The position numbers were made by a program, and so were the translations under genes. This document shows, in pieces, positions 58,935-64,000 of a DNA stretch of 64,000 nt. Each line of letters begins with the position of its first letter. Position 1 is the first letter of the stretch. Under the pieces are notes generated by a model that made no database searches, was not told the DNA's origin, and worked only from the letters and a program-made list of their open reading frames with translations. This DNA comes from Melampsora larici-populina 98AG31 (Eukaryota > Basidiomycota > Pucciniomycetes > Pucciniales > Melampsoraceae). The stretch spans positions 456,815 to 520,814 of the forward strand of contig NW_006768826.1 of the NCBI RefSeq assembly GCF_000204055.1, in the 5' to 3' direction.

Positions 58935-60297
58935 TGTCAGCCCTCGAGCTCTTCTCAAGAAGAACCGAAAGGACTTCACAATTGATATTATGTTTTCATC
59001 ACTCCATTAGTTATACTAATCACCTTATCTAAAAACTAATACACCTTTTTAGATCTAGTATCAAAGATCAAAGAATACAGACAACAGATTCCTTTTCTAA
59101 ATTGTCTTAACAAAAAGTAAAAACACATATATAAAAATAAAACACTTACAACTTGAGGTCTAGTTTCAAAGACCCAACAAATAATCAGAGACTCAAAGTC
59201 ATAAATAGACTAGAGACTTTAGTATTAAGAATAATAATTGTACAAGTTCCCTAGAACAGGAAAACTATTACATCAAAAGATGAACTACAAATAAAGTAGT
59301 CTCTTGCCCACGAACCGTTAGTACAACCATGACGAGACAAGAGACTAAGAGACCTGAGTGATACAAATAAAATAGTAAGCGACCTTGCGTGATAAAATAA
59401 CACTCTATCACAAAAGAGCTCTTACATTTAATAATGACCGGATTGGGAAGCAACATTGAATCCCATCGGAAAACGACACAAACAACCTAGCTTCACCAGG
59501 ATAAGACATAATCCTAGAAGCCCAACCACAAGTCAACGCTAGAGAAGGAATAGGTATAAATACCAGTCCTCCCTCGCTAGAAAAAGGAAGGACACCTAAT
59601 TCCCCTCATCCTTTTTCAGACCACCATCTAATTAAAGTATCCAAGTTTTCTTCGACCTCCAACTTCTAAGCAAGTTCTTCTCCAAAAGAATACTTATTAT
59701 TAGTTCCAGTTTGAAAAGCATAAAATTCTTATTTTAAACAAACCCCTAGAATTAGTGTCACTCCAACTTCCTAGATTTGTTTCTGAACCTTGAGATCCAT
59801 AACTGTTCACTTATAGCTTCATCGCCTTTTAAACCACTTTCCAGCCGTAGTAGTTATCCCTCTCCTGTTTCTAAGGAACAATCTGGATTATCTTTGGATT
59901 AACTTAGGTTAGTCCTACTCCTCTATTGGTCTCAGACCCAGTTATTGCACCGGAAGGTTGGCAAGATCCCTACACCCTTTGGACGTAGGCTACTCCAGGT
60001 TCTTACCTAGGAGATAATCCAGGCGCAGGCTTGACCAGCTATCACCTGCTAACCAGCAGTGTGCCTGTCCCGTCGTGAATTAATTCACGGAATAAAAACT
60101 TTGTCACCTGTCAGTATAATATACTAACTTCACCTCCTGCTCCACTGGATCACCCTGAAGGAAGAATTACGTACCTATTCCCCGTAACCAGCGGAATATC
60201 AGTCAGGGCTCCCTTACGACCAGTAGACTAGACCTTTCGTAAGCTCCTTTTCATAGCCACCCTGACAGGCAGCCTTAGTAACAAGAAGGGTGTTACA
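58935..60297 (+). mobile_element. Possible solo LTR (TGTCAGCCCT type)
   Basis: It begins TGTCAGCCCTCGAGCTCTTC, the same first ten bases as the two Copia LTRs in this window. It contains a TATA-like GGTATAAATACCAG near 59554 and ends ...GGTGTTACA. The 5 bases on either side (ggcag, tgaag) do not match, so the right boundary or the identity may be wrong. No coding frame of note is present. Confidence 0.4.
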
Positions 60298-60900
60298 TGA
60301 AGTTTAGTTGATGAAATTACATCAAACCTTTGAGTCAGTGTATGCAGTCAGTTTTTGAAATCCTTTTGTCAAGCTGAAAAAGTCACAGCATGTTTTCAAA
60401 ATGATCACTTGTCCAGATGAGCAGATAACTGAGCAGGCCTGTATGTAAGCAGTAGCCACCTAGTCACTAAGTGTGCTGCACATTAGTGTGGGTGTTATGG
60501 ATTAGGTGTGCAGTTTTAGTAATGTTTATGGAACATTGAACTCATAATCATATAAGTCAATTCATTATTGGGTGTACATGATCATGGGAAATGAGATGAG
60601 GCCAGTTTTCATGAGAAATTTCAAGGTGCAGCTACACTTTCAGTTACAAAGCAAGAAAGGATAAACAGAACAAAAGCAAGAATATTATATTCAAAGTCTA
60701 TGGGTGACAAAGATTGTGTTTGAGGATCAGATAGGTGCTGTAGTTTCCAGGCTTGAATCCTGGGAGTATATATAAGGACTACTTATAGAATAACTTTCAA
60801 AATCTGGATGCCTTCTTATCCTTCCCTGATATATGGAAAAACCTCTGGGACGATCCTGTTTTGTCATAGAGCACATAGATACAAGTCCTTGGAGACTACT
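60298..60900. other. Intergenic downstream of RING-like gene
   Basis: No gene or repeat was recognised; it contains the 3' end of the minus-strand gene that stops at 60901. Confidence 0.4.
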
Positions 60901-63179
60901 TCATTCAGTGTTGGAGTCCAGTTCATTGGTATCTATATCTGATTCCATCCGACAAATTGGGCATTTGAAGCTTGTACGACCTGATGGGGACAGAGGCCTG
61001 CTACAAATCATGTGCTATCATGTGGATATGAAAAATTCAAATTGTAAGCAAGCTGTTTTAAGACAAAAATGAAGTGCAAATGGTGATAGAGTTCTTCAAC
61101 ATACATGCAAGCAATCCTTGTGAAATACATGACCTGCAGGATTTCCCCCATGTAGATCAACAGAAAAGTCATGATGATAGATAGGATGTATGCAAATTGA
61201 ACACTCATGGCCAGTCTCTTCTAATTCTAATGCAGGTCTTTTGACTGTGAAAAGCACAGGATATTTGCCTATGAGAATAAATTATTAGTCTTTCCTATTC
61301 AGATTATAAAAGTTGAATATGATGATCCTTCTGGCTGATTTGTAAAGAGGATAAAATCTTGAAGGTGACCTACTTAACTGCTCCACTTGAGCATCAAGAT
61401 ATGATCTTGCACCATCCACCTTGACAGCAAGGTGTAACAATAGCTCAATTACCCTACTTTCTGCAGTAGAATAATCTGTTGATACTCTGTCCCATCTTGA
61501 CCTTGCTTGTCTAGAATTGATCATGACATCAATTGCATGCACAAACATGTCAAGACTCCAATTTTGGAGTTGAAGAAATGGCAAAATGAGCTCCTTCAAA
61601 GGCCCCAGAGAATTCTCCCCAAGCATTAAGCTGATGTCTTTGAGTAAGTCTTCAATTGTGAACATGAGATCAGCATTGGTTCAATTGAGATTTCAAAGTG
61701 ATTCTCATGAATCCTTTGGTAGACATCGAGAAAACATCATAGAAATTATTACCTACTTATCCACTCCACTTGAGCTTCAAGATATAATTTTGAACCATCA
61801 ATGAAAACAGCAATGTGGTGTAATAGCCTGATCAGTGCACTTTCTGTGTAGGTATAGTCTCTTGAAGACTTTTTTGTCCATCTTGAGATGTCCTGTCTAG
61901 CATGTATCATAGCATATATTAATTTCTTGAAATTGTCCATGTTCCAATTTTCAAAGTGGAGGAATGGGGAAAGAAGGTCCACAATTGAACTGAAAGACGG
62001 TGTCCTTAGCATGATTGTTATACCCCGGAATATATCTTCACATTCAAATCGGTTCCTGAATTGATCATTCTTCAATTTTTCCTCCCCTATGAAGTATCTG
62101 ACTATGGGATATATCTCTCCATACATATGAAGTGCTTCATATGCCAGTCCCTCCTCTAGTCCTAGTTGATCTGACACATCCATGCCTCTTATATGTGATG
62201 AACACAGTAACAAGAAGCCCTTGAAATTCTCAGGCTGCATTGGACAGCTTTCCTGAAGAAACATATCATAAATTTCAACTAAGAATCTAGAGGATTTGGT
62301 AGATTCATTCCTGTTGAATTGGGACATGATCCATATGATGAATTTTAATCTCAATGAGGCTTCTGCTATTGCTTCATACTCCAATACACACAAAATCAGA
62401 TTGAATCACATGCTCAAGCAAAGATAGGGAGGAAACACACCTGAAGAAATCTTTGACAGCTGTGGAACTTTCTCGTCCTCCCAAAGTGTGGCACTTACTC
62501 CTAGAAGATCCGCACCTATGTAGGGAAAAACCACCACATTCATTAATCAACAAAACCATTCAATTTTCAAAGGAAGTAATCATATAATACCCCTTGTCAG
62601 ATGAAGCAGAAGGGCAGCATAACTTATGGGACCCTGCTTCATGTTTTTGTTCAATGGCTCCAAGTCACCACTTGGCAAATAACCTTGAAGATGTCTTAAG
62701 ACTGCAAGTGCCCAGATAGAATCTCTATCAAGGAATTTGTGATTTTCCAGTATTTCAATTGCTTTTTGAATTGATATTTCAAATTGTTGTCCTTTACTGA
62801 AAACCTTTGGACTGAATGTTGTTGTTGAAGGGACCCATGGAAACAGTCTGTTGAAAGGTGATGCTAAATCTTGTAAACTCATATCTAGTCCTTTCCTTTG
62901 TAATATTTTTTTGTTCAAAGAGAGAATGCTTTTGAACTCTTGGTATTGAGACAGTTGAGAATTCTTTGCAATCAATTTTCTATCTGTGGATTTTGAGCTG
63001 AGCAATGATGGTGAATCAGAGTAGATGTTGAAAGGTTTGAAAATTTCAATCCCTCTTGATGAACTGAACTCTCTGGTTTGCTGGTAGAGTTGATTTTCTA
63101 TGCTGACTGAGCTTGATACTGAGTAAGATAGACGGAGCAACACAAGCAGAACCCAAAAGTGATATTCCATGATGATCAA
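60901..63179 (-). CDS. Predicted secretory-type protein with C-terminal RING-like domain (600 aa)
   Basis: I recognise the RING-like end but not the whole family. Exons: 63179-62591, 62515-62441, 62371-61757, 61649-61374, 61268-61101, 60980-60901 (1803 nt). The N-terminus MIIMEYHFWVLLVLLRLSYS is a good signal peptide or signal anchor. Two helical modules follow in tandem, residues about 330-426 and 427-518. They share LL-PFL-xxNW-xD-F, R---SRW, DYxxxES--I-LL-H-AV--DG and YL-AQVE. The C-terminus has C541, C544, H565, H568, C571, C581 and C584 of a RING-H2 finger (GHVFHKDCL, KCPICR). Ala563 replaces the third metal ligand. Such domains act as ubiquitin ligases in the cytosol, which sits oddly with a signal peptide. 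The 61101/60980 junction is the least certain. Confidence 0.65.
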
Positions 63180-63315
63180 AGCAAAGACTAGTAAGTTTGA
63201 TTGCCATGAAGAAACAAAGCAGTCAATTTAATTTATATGTCAAAGATATTCTTTAATCAATGAAACATGTGTTGACAGAAATGTAGTAGATTTGATACTT
63301 GTCTCACGGTCATAT

Positions 63316-63507
63316 CACTACCAGCATAAAGTAATTTTCCCAAGTGAAAAATGGATACATTCAGAGCAAAAAATGATTGAAAATGCATTTAATCAGCATT
63401 AAATCAGCATTATTCAGCATTATTCAGCATTAAATGAGCATTTTCAATTAAAAATGCATTAAATGTGATCATTTTTTCCTTGGGAAAATCATCTTTTGCT
63501 GGGAGTG
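63316..63507. mobile_element. CACTA-ended MITE (192 bp)
   Basis: The ends CACTACCAGCA and CACTCCCAGCA (reverse) continue as matching arms with ATTTTCCCAAG and GAAAAATG. The 3-bp duplication is TAT (63313-63315 and 63508-63510). The centre has a short tandem AGCATTATTC/AAATCAGCATT repeat inside the palindrome ATTGAAAATGC / GCATTTTCAAT. It lies about 140 bp upstream of the RING-like gene start. Confidence 0.85.
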
Positions 63508-63876
63508 TATGGACCTGCAACATACAATTGCAACACATACATTGATGTTTGAGAATATGAATGGACTATGTAAACTAACACATTCACCCACTAGCCAGCT
63601 GCATGTGAAAAGGACCCTGGAAATCTCCTGTAGAGAGCCCTGATGAAGATTGTCAGGTTTTTCAAAGTTTTACACGTTTTCTCAAGAAATTTAGCCATCA
63701 AAGAAGTCTTAACCACTCTTGAGAGCTGTCAAATTTCTTTGTTATACTGGTGAATTTTGGGAGAGCAACATTAACATACTAGGACAGTATAGAACCAACT
63801 CATTATAAATGTAGTACCGAACCAAGAAATTTTTGGAACACTCATGTGAATCTAAACATGGCTGGATCCACTGCCA

Positions 63877-64000
63877 GGATTAAACACTGTCCTAATTGGG
63901 ATAATGTGTCGCTTTTTTGGGATAATCAATTTTTGCCATATAAATGCTAAGAAATCAATGTAAAAGTGATTATTATTTCATTAGGGACAGTGTTTAATCC
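63877..64000. mobile_element. MITE with GGATTAAACACTGTCC ends
   Basis: GGATTAAACACTGTCCTAAT at 63877 is mirrored by ATTAGGGACAGTGTTTAATCC, which ends on the last base of the window. A small foldback element of at least 124 bp; the right flank and hence the target duplication lie outside the window. Confidence 0.75.

Noticed and set aside
58935..60297. Full LTR with target duplication
   Set aside because: The flanking pentamers differ and no partner LTR or polyprotein lies nearby; kept only as a low-confidence feature.

Overview
The window is nuclear DNA of a filamentous fungus, most likely a rust fungus (Pucciniales, Melampsora-like). The signs are AT-rich intergenic DNA, short GT-AG introns splitting conserved genes into many exons (eIF2-gamma has 8 and a WLM protease about 11), a heavy load of hAT, DIRS, Copia, CACTA and MITE elements, and a local multigene family. 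The genus is an inference; no ribosomal or marker gene is present.

Layout. 1-3.9 kb: a nearly complete hAT transposon whose left end almost coincides with the window start. 5-7.5 kb: a tandem duplication carrying two small glycine-rich protein genes, then a Copia remnant. 8.0-11.1 kb: a conserved pair, a WLM/RanBP2 metalloprotease (WSS1-like) divergent from the twin-CX9C mitochondrial protein CMC4. 11.7-18 kb and 32-35.9 kb: three copies of a modular protein family I cannot name (666, 900 and 900 aa). 18-32 kb: hAT relic, DIRS-like element A, Copia LTR and gag, and a CACTA-type non-autonomous element. 36-40 kb: small DNA elements. 41-46 kb: a conserved island of GCD11 (eIF2-gamma), FES1 and a HAP3/NF-YB subunit. 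46.8-56.3 kb: a MITE, then a Copia LTR split by DIRS element B, itself split by a CACTA-type element. 56-60 kb: repeats, a pentanucleotide microsatellite inside an inverted repeat, and an LTR-like block. 60.9-63.2 kb: a predicted 600-aa protein with an N-terminal signal sequence, two tandem helical modules and a C-terminal RING-like domain. Two MITEs close the window, the last ending on its final base.

Housekeeping genes serve translation initiation (GCD11), Hsp70 nucleotide exchange (FES1), CCAAT-box transcription (HAP3), DNA-protein crosslink repair (WSS1-like) and the mitochondrial intermembrane space (CMC4). Exon coordinates are given where donor, acceptor and phase could all be checked by hand. 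The total lengths of WSS1, CMC4, GCD11, FES1, HAP3, both glycine-rich genes, all three modular genes and the RING gene come out divisible by three.

Most notable: a 9-nt microexon coding the third zinc ligand of the WLM protease; a complete split-direct-repeat (A1-ORFs-B1-A2-B2) DIRS element; the modular gene family; a set of CACTA-ended non-autonomous elements with 3-bp duplications; and the secretory-type RING protein.
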